Of a stretch of DNA of 64,000 nt, positions 1 to 13,800 are shown piece by piece; positions within the stretch are counted from its first letter, which is position 1, and the number at the start of each line of letters is the position of its first letter. The notes under the pieces are model-generated. The model had not been told where the DNA came from. It saw only the letters and a program-made list of their open reading frames with translations, and made no database searches. The position numbers and the translations under genes are program-made. The stretch is from Proteromonas lacertae (taxonomy: Eukaryota; Sar; Bigyra; Opalinata; Proteromonadidae), in assembly GCA_002245135.1 (NCBI GenBank), contig NGBS01000618.1, positions 1-64,000 on the forward strand, given 5' to 3'.

Positions 1-239
1 ACATAATTGATCCTTTCTCACATTCAGGTAATGATCTATTCATATAGTTATTCGTAATAATTAGAGTAATTATACAATGCAGAAAATACATAGCCGTCAT
101 TAATTTGAATAAGAAGACCATATTCTTGAACTTCAGTTTCATTTGGATCTTTCTTTACAGAGGCACATAACTAAGGAAGAATTGGAGATAGATATACTGT
201 ACTGAAATCAGCTGGATTAACATAAGCAAAATTAGTCAT
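1..239 (-). CDS. NSF/Sec18-like AAA ATPase, N-terminal end only (runs off left edge)
   Basis: Three exons can be joined in frame on the minus strand: 239-198, 170-76 and 35-1, separated by introns of 27 nt (197-171) and 40 nt (75-36), both GTAT...TAG. The product begins MTNFAYVNPADF and continues to a GYVFSAL...PECEKGSI segment. This resembles the N-domain of NSF/Sec18, the hexameric ATPase that disassembles SNARE complexes, which has a short first strand, a YTFT-type strand and a PGSI turn in the same order. The AAA modules would lie outside the window. The ATG at 239-237 is the first in frame. The RP2-like sequence starts close by on the other strand, so the two are divergent. The family call rests on about 60 residues and is tentative. 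Confidence 0.45.
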
Positions 240-436
240 TCTAAAGATATAGATATAATCAAATAGCAATACGCAAGTTTGTTGCTCGTTAAACATTTTA
301 AAGTAACCACTGACTATTAATGAGTTTTCAAGAAAGATATAAAACAAATCAATCTGGTCAATGAAAATATTTTTGGCTTACTCACATATTTATAACGCAT
401 CTTTTTTTAATTATCTGACTATATCCATCACATAAC

Positions 437-1678
437 CATTTTGAGTATTATGGTTGTAAACATTCAACTCTAAGGCCAGGAGATATTAAACTACCAAGAA
501 TGAAAAGAGAACCTCGTCCGATTATTAATCCACCTCAGAATATTAACAATTTAAATTTTACTTGTGTAGATAAGTCTAATTGTACAAATTATATTGAGCC
601 AGGGTATATATTTATATATTTTCAGATAATTTTCAATTTTTAGATCTTTATATTTTCAAATTTTTCATATAAGCAACTGTTTTAATTCTCATATATACGT
701 TTGTGATGCTACAGCAGCTGTATATATAGATCAGTGTAAAGATTGTATTATTTTGATTGGAGCTTGTGAAGGTGATGTCCTAATTCGTAATTGTTCAATT
801 GCATATTCATTATTACTACTAGTATATTAAGAACAAGAGATGTTGAGAATTGTAGAATTCTACTGTTTTGTGAATCATCTCCAATAATAGAAAAAACTAC
901 TAATATTCAAATAGGTTGTAATACTATAGGATATGAAGAATATAATAGTATATTTACTATATAATATAATAATATGTAGATCAAATTGAATTATGTCGGT
1001 TACATCTATGGAATAACAATGGAGTGAAATAAAAGATTATACACCAGGTGTACAACATTGGCATTTTTTAGAAAGAGTATTAATAGCTTATATATATATA
1101 ATAGGATGATGATTATTTACAATCAAATCATTCCTGATGAAGAATAAGAAGTTGATTAAATATATAAATAACAACATAATACCAGTAACCTATGGATTAA
1201 CATACCCATCAGACAATAGTAATAATGAATTCTTGTTGTTTATATCCAAGGATTATGAATGTATTGCATTTCAAGTGATTGATAAGATTAATAATTATGA
1301 ATATAATAATAGTTGGAATAACAAAACAACGTCAATCACTTCATCTCCAACTAGATCAAGAGTATCATCATCAAATAAAAATTCAACGTATATATATGTT
1401 TTAAGAACATTTTCATTGTTATTTAATACACAAATGTCAAAATATATGTTTCATAAAAATAAAAGTTTCATGAATAGTATTGATAATAGTATATAATAAT
1501 AATAATAATAATAATATATAGAAATGTGATTATAATCCATTGTTATGGTGATAATTCTTTACATCAAATTGGTAATTTAATGAAGGAATATAAACATGAT
1601 TGTTATTATATTCCTAAAAGTTATAAAGAAGGGATGGAAGATATAAAGACTATTTTTACTATATGGAGTGAGAATTAA
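437..1678 (+). pseudogene. RP2 (XRP2)-like TBCC-domain protein, frameshifted
   Basis: Translation in pieces gives the TBCC/C-CAP fold of RP2, the GTPase-activating protein for ARL3 at the base of the cilium. Visible pieces are an IYVCDATAAVYIDQC segment, a CIILIGACEGDVLIRNC segment, an RTRDVENCRILLFC segment (the family's RDC region), a PIIEKTTNIQIG segment and a WSEIKDYTPG segment. A C-terminal part (about 1137-1678) would match the ferredoxin/NDK-like domain and ends with TAA at 1678. Introns are visible at 604-643 and near 942, 1081 and 1496. The frame does not hold. At about 800 and 1020 one T seems missing, and further breaks lie near 1130 and 1525. No start codon with the usual MGC myristoylation site is seen. 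It is either a decaying gene or a stretch with several single-base assembly deletions. Confidence 0.55.
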
Positions 1679-1864
1679 TGTAATTATAAATAGTACAGTG
1701 TAATTTAATTGTTTCATATTGTATATAATATGTTATATAAATAAATCATTAATAAACAATATCATGTATATCTCATAACCAAATCTGTAATTTTGTGTAA
1801 TTATGACATTCTGTTTGACACATTTATTACATTCTCAAAAATCTCATCTGCTGTAAAGACTGTC

Positions 1865-4800
1865 ATGCCTTGTAACAAAAACAAGAAGTCTAGTGAACAT
1901 ATAGACCAAGAAATTATTAAAACCAAAAGTTCAATACAGCGACGGTAATATAGTTGTGGTTAGAGTAAATAGATTAATTGATTATATAGAATTTATGAAA
2001 ATATTGAGAGATAAAATCAATATTGTATCATTAGATGGATGTAAAATTAAAGTAGCTGACTTAATGTTGTACAAAATGAAAAATGATAAAGAATGTTATA
2101 TAACAGATATGAATGGTATATTATCTTCACAAGACAAATTTTTCCTTGCAAAAAGGAAAAAGAAACAAAGCGGAACTTTCGATTTTAGTAAATATGGTGA
2201 AGTAAACTATTTAATTCGAATAGTAAATAGTTTTAAAACAGACTTTGATTCAAATACCTTAGAAAATTGGATGAAATCGGCAAAGTTGTTTATTGATCGG
2301 TATTTGTATAAATGTATAATTGTAAGTGAAAATAATCCCAATCTTACATCATATTATCTCGCGCTCTTCTATATATTCTACAATGAATATAATTCAAACA
2401 GAATATATTGTGATATACTTCGAATTTTTAAATCTTTTGATAATTGTAAGAATATAATCACTTCATATACAATTAGTTTATGTGAAAAATATTCTAATGA
2501 GATATACGTTATAGGGATTGGTAATGATAAGGCAATAGATGATAATTTACTCCATTCTATTTGTTTTATTTCAGTATATCAAACAGATATAAAAAAGAAA
2601 TGGGATTATAATTCAATTAAAACAATCATAGATAAATTAACTCCACTTAAACATGTTTTATGTTCAGAATTACACACATATTACAGTATAATAAAGAATT
2701 ATTTAATATTTTATGATTCTGATATTAATTTGATTGAACAGCTTCCTATAATTCCAACAAATGAAGAAATACATTGCAATGAAGATTTGATATATTCTAT
2801 GCTTAGAGAGAATAAATTAAAAGACTATAACAGTGTTAGAGAATATTTAATAACTCATTATTTGTTATTGAGAGCAGATGTGTTATTGCCATTACAACAA
2901 ACTGTAACTGTATTATTTATATTATGAAATTTATATATATATATATATATGAATAGATTGCCTCTCTTTCAAAAGTAGATGGTAAGAATAGAATGTTTTG
3001 CTTCTCTTACAAGAACGTCAAGTGTAAATCATTTAATTTTGATAGTAGGAAAGGGTTGCTATATGAAATAGAGTTTGATAAACCATATGCTAAACTGAAA
3101 TGGAAATTTTCGTATATATATTTTCTAATTTGTAAATTATTTTTAGAAAACGATTAAAATATGGTGCTTTATTATGTTTAAGTAATGATAACTTTAAAAC
3201 ACTAATATGGTGTACTGTTGAAGATAGAAAAGAGTTGGAAAATGAAAAAGATAATAATAGCAAATCAAAAATTACAATAAAACTGTTAAATACAGGTGAA
3301 TCATTTTGTAGAATGTTGGATTATAAAATATTATATCAAATGGCAGAATCTCCAGAGATATTTTTTGAAGCATACGTATATATATTATTAATATAATTGA
3401 ATAGAAATATACTCTGATGTCTTTAAGCAAAAAATTATTAAATGCAGAATATAAATTACCATTCAAATCCAATTTAGTTGATGGAAAGAAGAAAATATCT
3501 TATCCATCATATATTAAACCATCAACTTCATATAAAATGAAATCTGTGTTTCCTGATTATGAACATCTTAGTATACTTGATAAATGGCCTAGTTATGAAG
3601 AATGCAAAAGTTTAGATGATAGTCAACTAGAAGCATTGAAGAACATGTTAACGAAAGAAATCAGTCTAGTTCAAGTATAATAGTATTAATGATATATTTA
3701 TATAGGGACCTCCAGGAACAGGTAAAACATACGTTGGTTCATTAGCGGTAAAAATTTTATTAGATAATCATAAATATAAAAGTCCCATTTTAATAGTTTG
3801 TTATACAAATCATGCACTGGATCAATTTCTTGAAACATTTACTGATGTGTTAAAACCAGGAGAATTAGTAAGAATAGGAGGTAGATGTAAATCAGAAAGA
3901 CTAGAAGAATATTCATATTATAATTCGAGTAAAAGGAATAGATACCGTTTAGACAGAGATTATGAAGAAATGAATAGACGTGTATTAAATATAAATCATT
4001 CATTTTGCTTATAGGTTTGTAAATTATCGTCTGAATTACATCAAACTTTTTCTGAATATAAGAAGAAAGCAGAAAAACCAATTAGATTTAGCGATTTATG
4101 TGATGCAGAAGTTATAAATAAAGAAGAGAAATACAATTTGAATGAACTAAAGCCACTTGATCCTCTTCCATATATCACTGCAGAAGAATTTAATAGAATT
4201 TATAAATCAAGCAAAGATATGCCATTAAATGATTTTATTGATAAAGAAAAGATGAGTTTATATAATGATCCTCTATACAAGTTCACTCATCAGGATGAGT
4301 TTTCAAAAAATAAGCTGATTAGAGAAAAAGAAGAAAAGAAGAAGAAAATGAATGAAATGTTTATTAATTGGTTCAACCAAGTACATTACTCAGAATATGA
4401 AATATCTATTGATATAAATGATGAGATCAAATTACACAAAGTTGATGAATTCTATAAGATTTATACAAAATACATTCCAAAATATGTAGAGATTTATAGA
4501 AAACACTTTGATCAATATATGTCAGTAGAAATAAAGAGTGGAATATGGCTATTAGAGCATAATGATAGAATTAATTTGAGCAACAAATGGATAAATAATT
4601 ATTATCATCAACAAAATGGAGATAAATTTAAGCAATTTGAAATCTATAAAGAATTATCAGAAAAATCGGAGATGATTAACTGTGAAATAGAAAGACAAAG
4701 ATTAAGAAATACAAAAATGATAGGAATGACAACTACTGGAGCAGCTAAATTAATAGATACCATTAATGAGTTAGGAATTGAAGTGATAGTAATAGAAGAA

Positions 4801-7800
4801 GCAGGAGAAGTATTAGAAGCTCACACTTTATCATTGTTGTGTGAATCATTGAAACATTTGATATTGATTGGAGATCATAAACAATTAAGACCTTCAGTAG
4901 TAAATTTCAATTTAGAGAATAAATATAATTTAACTAGATCGTTGTTTGAAAGATTAGTATTAAATGGAGTTGATTCAGTAATGTTAAAGACTCAAAGAAG
5001 AATGAGACCTGAAATATCTGACTTGATTAGATGTCCATCTTTATATCCAGACTTGAAAGATCATGAAAGTACCTTAAATCGAAGTAATATTCGTGGTTTA
5101 GTTTATAATGTTTATTTCTTTGATCATAATGCTCTAGAACCTGCATTTTATGAACAAAATGAAGAAAGTCATAGCAAAATAAATCCATATGAATGTAAAA
5201 TAATAATTCATTTTATGAAGTATTTACTTCAAGTAGGATATAACCCAGAACAAATAACAGTGTTAAGTTTCTATTTAGGTCAATGTCAATTAATATATGA
5301 AGAATGTAGTAAATTGTTAGGAATACAAACTTCAAAGAAATTTCGAATAATTGCTGTTGACAATTTCCAAGGTGAAGAAAATGATATTATAATTTTCAGT
5401 GCAGTTCGAAGTAATTTAAATAACAAAATAGGATTTTGTAGAGTAGAAAATCGAGTGAATGTTGCTTTATCTCGAGCTAAGAATGGTTTATTTATGTTTG
5501 GAAATATGGATTGTTTAATAAATGGAAGTCATAATCGAAGTGTATTTCCTGAAACGAATTTATGGGATTTTATAAAAGAAACATTGACTAAAAGAGATAT
5601 GATAGGAAAAAGTTTGCCATTAGTATGTCCAAATCACAACGATAGATTTTATTCAATTACAAAAGTTGAAGATTTTAAGAGATATTGTCCAACAGGAACA
5701 TGTGGTCAAATTTGTAAAAGAAGAATGAAATGTGGTCATAGTTGTAAATTGCGTTGTCATTTTGATGAATGTGAAATTCATTGTCAAGAACAATGTATGG
5801 AAATATTACCATGTGGTCATCAATGCAAAGGAAGATGTTCAAAATGTAAAAAGAATGAACTACATAGAAATTGTTTAGAATCATGTGAAAGAAATTTAAA
5901 ATGTGGACATAGATGTCAGAATAAATGTTCAGAAGAATGTACAAGTAAATGTATGGAAATGATAGATGTAACTCTTCCATGTGAACATAATAAGAGAATA
6001 CACTGTTATGAACAATACAATTTAGATATAATAAAATGTTTAAAGGTATATTTAAGTATATGAATATAATAAACATAGAATTGTAATAGGCAAATGAATT
6101 GTAATCATCAATGTAAAGGTAAATGCTATGAATGTAAAAATGGTCATATTGCTTGTTTAGAACCATGTGATAAAATGCTTTTATGTGGACATAAATGTTA
6201 TAATAAATGTTCAGAAGAATGTACAAGTAAATGTATGGAAATGATATATGTAACTTTTCCATGTGAACATAATAAGAGAATACACTGTTATGAACAATAC
6301 AATTTAGATATAATAAAATGTTTAAAGGTATATTTAAGTATATGAATATAATAAACATAGAATTGTAATAGGCAAATGAATTGTAATCATCAATGTAAAG
6401 GTAAATGCTATGAATGTAAAAATGGTCATATTGCTTGTTTAGAACCATGTGAAAGAAATTTAAAATGTGGACATAGATGTCAGAATAAATGTGGTGAAAA
6501 ATGTACAAGTAAATGTATGGAAATAGTAGATGTAACTCTTCCATGTGAACATAATAAGAGAATACACTGTTATGAACAATACAATTTAGATATAATAAAA
6601 TGTTTAAAGGTATATTTAAGTATATGAATATAATAAACATAGAATTGTAATAGGCAAATGAATTGTAATCATCAATGTAAAGGTAAATGCTATGAATGTA
6701 AAAATGGTCATATTGCTTGTTTAGAACCATGTGAAAGAAATTTAAAATGTGGACATAGATGTCAGAATAAATGTGGTGAAAAATGTACAAGTAAATGTAT
6801 GGAAATAGTAGATGTAACTCTTCCATGTGAACATAATAAGAGAATACACTGTTATGAACAATACAATTTAGATATAATAAAATGTTTAAAGGTATATTTA
6901 AGTATATGAATATAATAAACATAGAATTGTAATAGGCAAATGAATTGTAATCATCAATGTAAAGGTAAATGCTATGAATGTAAAAATGGTCATATTGCTT
7001 GTTTAGAACCATGTGAAAGAAATTTAAAATGTGGACATAGATGTCAGAATAAATGTGGTGAAAAATGTACAAGTAAATGTATGGAAATGATAGATGTAAC
7101 TCTTCCATGTGAACATAATAAGAGAATACACTGTTATGAACAATACAATTTAGATATAATAAAATGTTTAAAGGTATATTTAAGTATATGAATATAATAA
7201 ACATAGAATTGTAATAGGCAAATGAATTGTAATCATCAATGTAAAGGTAAATGCTATGAATGTAAAAATGGTCATATTGCTTGTTTAGAACCATGTGATA
7301 AAATGCTTTTATGTGGACATAAATGTTATAATAAATGTTCAGAAGAATGTACAAGTAAATGTATGGAAATGATATATGTAACTTTTCCATGTGAACATAA
7401 TAAGAGAATACACTGTTATGAACAATACAATTTAGATATAATAAAATGTTTAAAGGTATATTTAAGTATATGAATATAATAAACATAGAATTGTAATAGG
7501 CAAATGAATTGTAATCATCAATGTAAAGGTAAATGCTATGAATGTAAAAATGGTCATATTGCTTGTTTAGAACCATGTGAAAGAAATTTAAAATGTGGAC
7601 ATAGATGTCAGAATAAATGTGGTGAAAAATGTACAAGTAAATGTATGGAAATAGTAGATGTAACTCTTCCATGTGAACATAATAAGAGAATACACTGTTA
7701 TGAACAATACAATTTAGATATAATAAAATGTTTAAAGGTATATTTAAGTATATGAATATAATAAACATAGAATTGTAATAGGCAAATGAATTGTAATCAT

Positions 7801-10800
7801 CAATGTAAAGGTAAATGCTATGAATGTAAAAATGGTCATATTGCTTGTTTAGAACCATGTGATAAAATGCTTTTATGTGGACATAAATGTTATAATAAAT
7901 GTTCAGAAGAATGTACAAGTAAATGTATGGAAATGATATATGTAACTCTTCCATGTGAACATAATAAGAGAATACACTGTTATGAACAATACAATTTAGA
8001 TATAATAAAATGTAATGAAATTTGTGAAATATATTTACCATGTAATCATGTTGTAGAACGCTTCTGTTATGAAAATATAAACAAAAGTATATGTGAATGT
8101 AAACATCCTTGTGATATGTTATTAAAATGTGGACATGTTTGTAAAGGTACATGCTTTGAATGTAGAAATGGTCATATTAAATGTAGAGAAATTGTATATA
8201 AGAAAATTAAATGTGGGCATTTTAGAGAATATGAGTGTTTTATTTATAGAAAACATACTTTATTTTGTGGAGTATATTCTTTATTTATATAATCTTTAGT
8301 TTTTGTACAATTTTATTTCTAGTTTATCATATAAGTGTGAAAATCACTGTATGAAGATATTACCTTGCGGACATAATTGTCCTAATAAATGTTATGAACA
8401 TTGTCCATCAATTTGCAGGGTAGTTGAAGAAATAACCTTGCCTTGCAAACATTCAATCGAAGTAGAATGTAATGAAAAGTATAAAACATATATTTCACCA
8501 TGTAATATTGTGATGAGTAAAACATTATCATGTGGACATACAATACAGTATTTATGTTGTGAAAGAGACTCTAGAAAGTCATATTATTGTCCAAATCAAT
8601 GTGAAATCACATTAGATTGTGGTCATAGATGTAGAGGTATTTGTGGTGAGTGTGTTATGTGTAATAAACATAAGCTATGCAATGAACCATGTGATAAAAT
8701 GCTTTTATGTGGACATAAATGTTATAATAAATGTTCAGAAGAATGTACAAGTAAATGTATGGAAATGATATATGTAACTTTTCCATGTGAACATAATAAG
8801 AGAATACACTGTTATGAACAATACAATTTAGATATAATAAAATGTTTAAAGGTATATTTAAGTATATGAATATAATAAACATAGAATTGTAATAGGCAAA
8901 TGAATTGTAATCATCAATGTAAAGGTAAATGCTATGAATGTAAAAATGGTCATATTGCTTGTTTAGAACCATGTGATAAAATGCTTTTATGTGGACATAA
9001 ATGTTATAATAAATGTTCAGAAGAATGTACAAGTAAATGTATGGAAATGATATATGTAACTTTTCCATGTGAACATAATAAGAGAATACACTGTTATGAA
9101 CAATACAATTTAGATATAATAAAATGTTTAAAGGTATATTTAAGTATATGAATATAATAAACATAGAATTGTAATAGGCAAATGAATTGTAATCATCAAT
9201 GTAAAGGTAAATGCTATGAATGTAAAAATGGTCATATTGCTTGTTTAGAACCATGTGAAAGAAATTTAAAATGTGGACATAGATGTCAGAATAAATGTGG
9301 TGAAAAATGTACAAGTAAATGTATGGAAATAGTAGATGTAACTCTTCCATGTGAACATAATAAGAGAATACACTGTTATGAACAATACAATTTAGATATA
9401 ATAAAATGTTTAAAGGTATATTTAAGTATATGAATATAATAAACATAGAATTGTAATAGGCAAATGAATTGTAATCATCAATGTAAAGGTAAATGCTATG
9501 AATGTAAAAATGGTCATATTGCTTGTTTAGAACCATGTGAAAGAAATTTAAAATGTGGACATAGATGTCAGAATAAATGTGGTGAAAAATGTACAAGTAA
9601 ATGTATGGAAATAGATAGATGTAACTCTTCCATGTGAACATAATAAGAGAATACACTGTTATGAACAATACAATTTAGATATAATAAAATGTTTAAAGGT
9701 ATATTTAAGTATATGAATATAATAAACATAGAATTGTAATAGGCAAATGAATTGTAATCATCAATGTAAAGGTAAATGCTATGAATGTAAAAATGGTCAT
9801 ATTGCTTGTTTAGAACCATGTGATAAAATGCTTTTATGTGGACATAAATGTTATAATAAATGTTCAGAAGAATGTACAAGTAAATGTATGGAAATGATAT
9901 ATGTAACTTTTCCATGTGAACATAATAAGAGAATACACTGTTATGAACAATACAATTTAGATATAATAAAATGTTTAAAGGTATATTTAAGTATATGAAT
10001 ATAATAAACATAGAATTGTAATAGGCAAATGAATTGTAATCATCAATGTAAAGGTAAATGCTATGAATGTAAAAATGGTCATATTGCTTGTTTAGAACCA
10101 TGTGAAAGAAATTTAAAATGTGGACATAGATGTCAGAATAAATGTGGTGAAAAATGTACAAGTAAATGTATGGAAATAGTAGATGTAACTCTTCCATGTG
10201 AACATAATAAGAGAATACACTGTTATGAACAATACAATTTAGATATAATAAAATGTTTAAAGGTATATTTAAGTATATGAATATAATAAACATAGAATTG
10301 TAATAGGCAAATGAATTGTAATCATCAATGTAAAGGTAAATGCTATGAATGTAAAAATGGTCATATTGCTTGTTTAGAACCATGTGATAAAATGCTTTTA
10401 TGTGGACATAAATGTTATAATAAATGTTCAGAAGAATGTACAAGTAAATGTATGGAAATGATATATGTAACTCTTCCATGTGAACATAATAAGAGAATAC
10501 ACTGTTATGAACAATACAATTTAGATATAATAAAATGTAATGAAATTTGTGAAATATATTTACCATGTAATCATGTTGTAGAACGCTTCTGTTATGAAAA
10601 TATAAACAAAAGTATATGTGAATGTAAACATCCTTGTGATATGTTATTAAAATGTGGACATGTTTGTAAAGGTACATGCTTTGAATGTAGAAATGGTCAT
10701 ATTAAATGTAGAGAAATTGTATATAAGAAAATTAAATGTGGGCATTTTAGAGAATATGAGTGTTTTATTTATAGAAAACATACTTTATTTTGTGGAGTAT

Positions 10801-13800
10801 ATTCTTTATTTATATAATCTTTAGTTTTTGTACAATTTTATTTCTAGTTTATCATATAAGTGTGAAAATCACTGTATGAAGATATTACCTTGCGGACATA
10901 ATTGTCCTAATAAATGTTATGAACATTGTCCATCAATTTGCAGGGTAGTTGAAGAAATAACCTTGCCTTGCAAACATTCAATCGAAGTAGAATGTAATGA
11001 AAAGTATAAAACATATATTTCACCATGTAATATTGTGATGAGTAAAACATTATCATGTGGACATACAATACAGTATTTATGTTGTGAAAGAGACTCTAGA
11101 AAGTCATATTATTGTCCAAATCAATGTGAAATCACATTAGATTGTGGTCATAGATGTAGAGGTATTTGTGGTGAGTGTGTTATGTGTAATAAACATAAGC
11201 TATGCAATGAACCATGTGATAAAATGCTTTTATGTGGACATAAATGTTATAATAAATGTTCAGAAGAATGTACAAGTAAATGTATGGAAATGATATATGT
11301 AACTTTTCCATGTGAACATAATAAGAGAATACACTGTTATGAACAATACAATTTAGATATAATAAAATGTTTAAAGGTATATTTAAGTATATGAATATAA
11401 TAAACATAGAATTGTAATAGGCAAATGAATTGTAATCATCAATGTAAAGGTAAATGCTATGAATGTAAAAATGGTCATATTGCTTGTTTAGAACCATGTG
11501 ATAAAATGCTTTTATGTGGACATAAATGTTATAATAAATGTTCAGAAGAATGTACAAGTAAATGTATGGAAATGATATATGTAACTTTTCCATGTGAACA
11601 TAATAAGAGAATACACTGTTATGAACAATACAATTTAGATATAATAAAATGTTTAAAGGTATATTTAAGTATATGAATATAATAAACATAGAATTGTAAT
11701 AGGCAAATGAATTGTAATCATCAATGTAAAGGTAAATGCTATGAATGTAAAAATGGTCATATTGCTTGTTTAGAACCATGTGAAAGAAATTTAAAATGTG
11801 GACATAGATGTCAGAATAAATGTGGTGAAAAATGTACAAGTAAATGTATGGAAATAGTAGATGTAACTCTTCCATGTGAACATAATAAGAGAATACACTG
11901 TTATGAACAATACAATTTAGATATAATAAAATGTTTAAAGGTATATTTAAGTATATGAATATAATAAACATAGAATTGTAATAGGCAAATGAATTGTAAT
12001 CATCAATGTAAAGGTAAATGCTATGAATGTAAAAATGGTCATATTGCTTGTTTAGAACCATGTGAAAGAAATTTAAAATGTGGACATAGATGTCAGAATA
12101 AATGTGGTGAAAAATGTACAAGTAAATGTATGGAAATAGTAGATGTAACTCTTCCATGTGAACATAATAAGAGAATACACTGTTATGAACAATACAATTT
12201 AGATATAATAAAATGTTTAAAGGTATATTTAAGTATATGAATATAATAAACATAGAATTGTAATAGGCAAATGAATTGTAATCATCAATGTAAAGGTAAA
12301 TGCTATGAATGTAAAAATGGTCATATTGCTTGTTTAGAACCATGTGATAAAATGCTTTTATGTGGACATAAATGTTATAATAAATGTTCAGAAGAATGTA
12401 CAAGTAAATGTATGGAAATGATATATGTAACTTTTCCATGTGAACATAATAAGAGAATACACTGTTATGAACAATACAATTTAGATATAATAAAATGTTT
12501 AAAGGTATATTTAAGTATATGAATATAATAAACATAGAATTGTAATAGGCAAATGAATTGTAATCATCAATGTAAAGGTAAATGCTATGAATGTAAAAAT
12601 GGTCATATTGCTTGTTTAGAACCATGTGAAAGAAATTTAAAATGTGGACATAGATGTCAGAATAAATGTGGTGAAAAATGTACAAGTAAATGTATGGAAA
12701 TAGTAGATGTAACTCTTCCATGTGAACATAATAAGAGAATACACTGTTATGAACAATACAATTTAGATATAATAAAATGTTTAAAGGTATATTTAAGTAT
12801 ATGAATATAATAAACATAGAATTGTAATAGGCAAATGAATTGTAATCATCAATGTAAAGGTAAATGCTATGAATGTAAAAATGGTCATATTGCTTGTTTA
12901 GAACCATGTGATAAAATGCTTTTATGTGGACATAAATGTTATAATAAATGTTCAGAAGAATGTACAAGTAAATGTATGGAAATGATATATGTAACTCTTC
13001 CATGTGAACATAATAAGAGAATACACTGTTATGAACAATACAATTTAGATATAATAAAATGTAATGAAATTTGTGAAATATATTTACCATGTAATCATGT
13101 TGTAGAACGCTTCTGTTATGAAAATATAAACAAAAGTATATGTGAATGTAAACATCCTTGTGATATGTTATTAAAATGTGGACATGTTTGTAAAGGTACA
13201 TGCTTTGAATGTAGAAATGGTCATATTAAATGTAGAGAAATTGTATATAAGAAAATTAAATGTGGGCATTTTAGAGAATATGAGTGTTTTATTTATAGAA
13301 AACATACTTTATTTTGTGGAGTATATTCTTTATTTATATAATCTTTAGTTTTTGTACAATTTTATTTCTAGTTTATCATATAAGTGTGAAAATCACTGTA
13401 TGAAGATATTACCTTGCGGACATAATTGTCCTAATAAATGTTATGAACATTGTCCATCAATTTGCAGGGTAGTTGAAGAAATAACCTTGCCTTGCAAACA
13501 TTCAATCGAAGTAGAATGTAATGAAAAGTATAAAACATATATTTCACCATGTAATATTGTGATGAGTAAAACATTATCATGTGGACATACAATACAGTAT
13601 TTATGTTGTGAAAGAGACTCTAGAAAGTCATATTATTGTCCAAATCAATGTGAAATCACATTAGATTGTGGTCATAGATGTAGAGGTATTTGTGGTGAGT
13701 GTGTTATGTGTAATAAACATAAGCTATGCAATGAACCATGTGATAAAATGCTTTTATGTGGACATAAATGTTATAATAAATGTTCAGAAGAATGTACAAG

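Noticed and set aside
5675-8152. An 825-codon antisense open frame across the zinc-finger repeats, and shorter ones at 8655-9668, 9568-10677, 11180-13201 and 13704-14585
   Set aside because: They are shadows of the 282-bp repeat: one stop-free reverse frame in the unit is copied along the array, through introns as well. The translation is low-complexity Tyr/Ile/His, whereas the sense strand has clear zinc fingers and splice sites.
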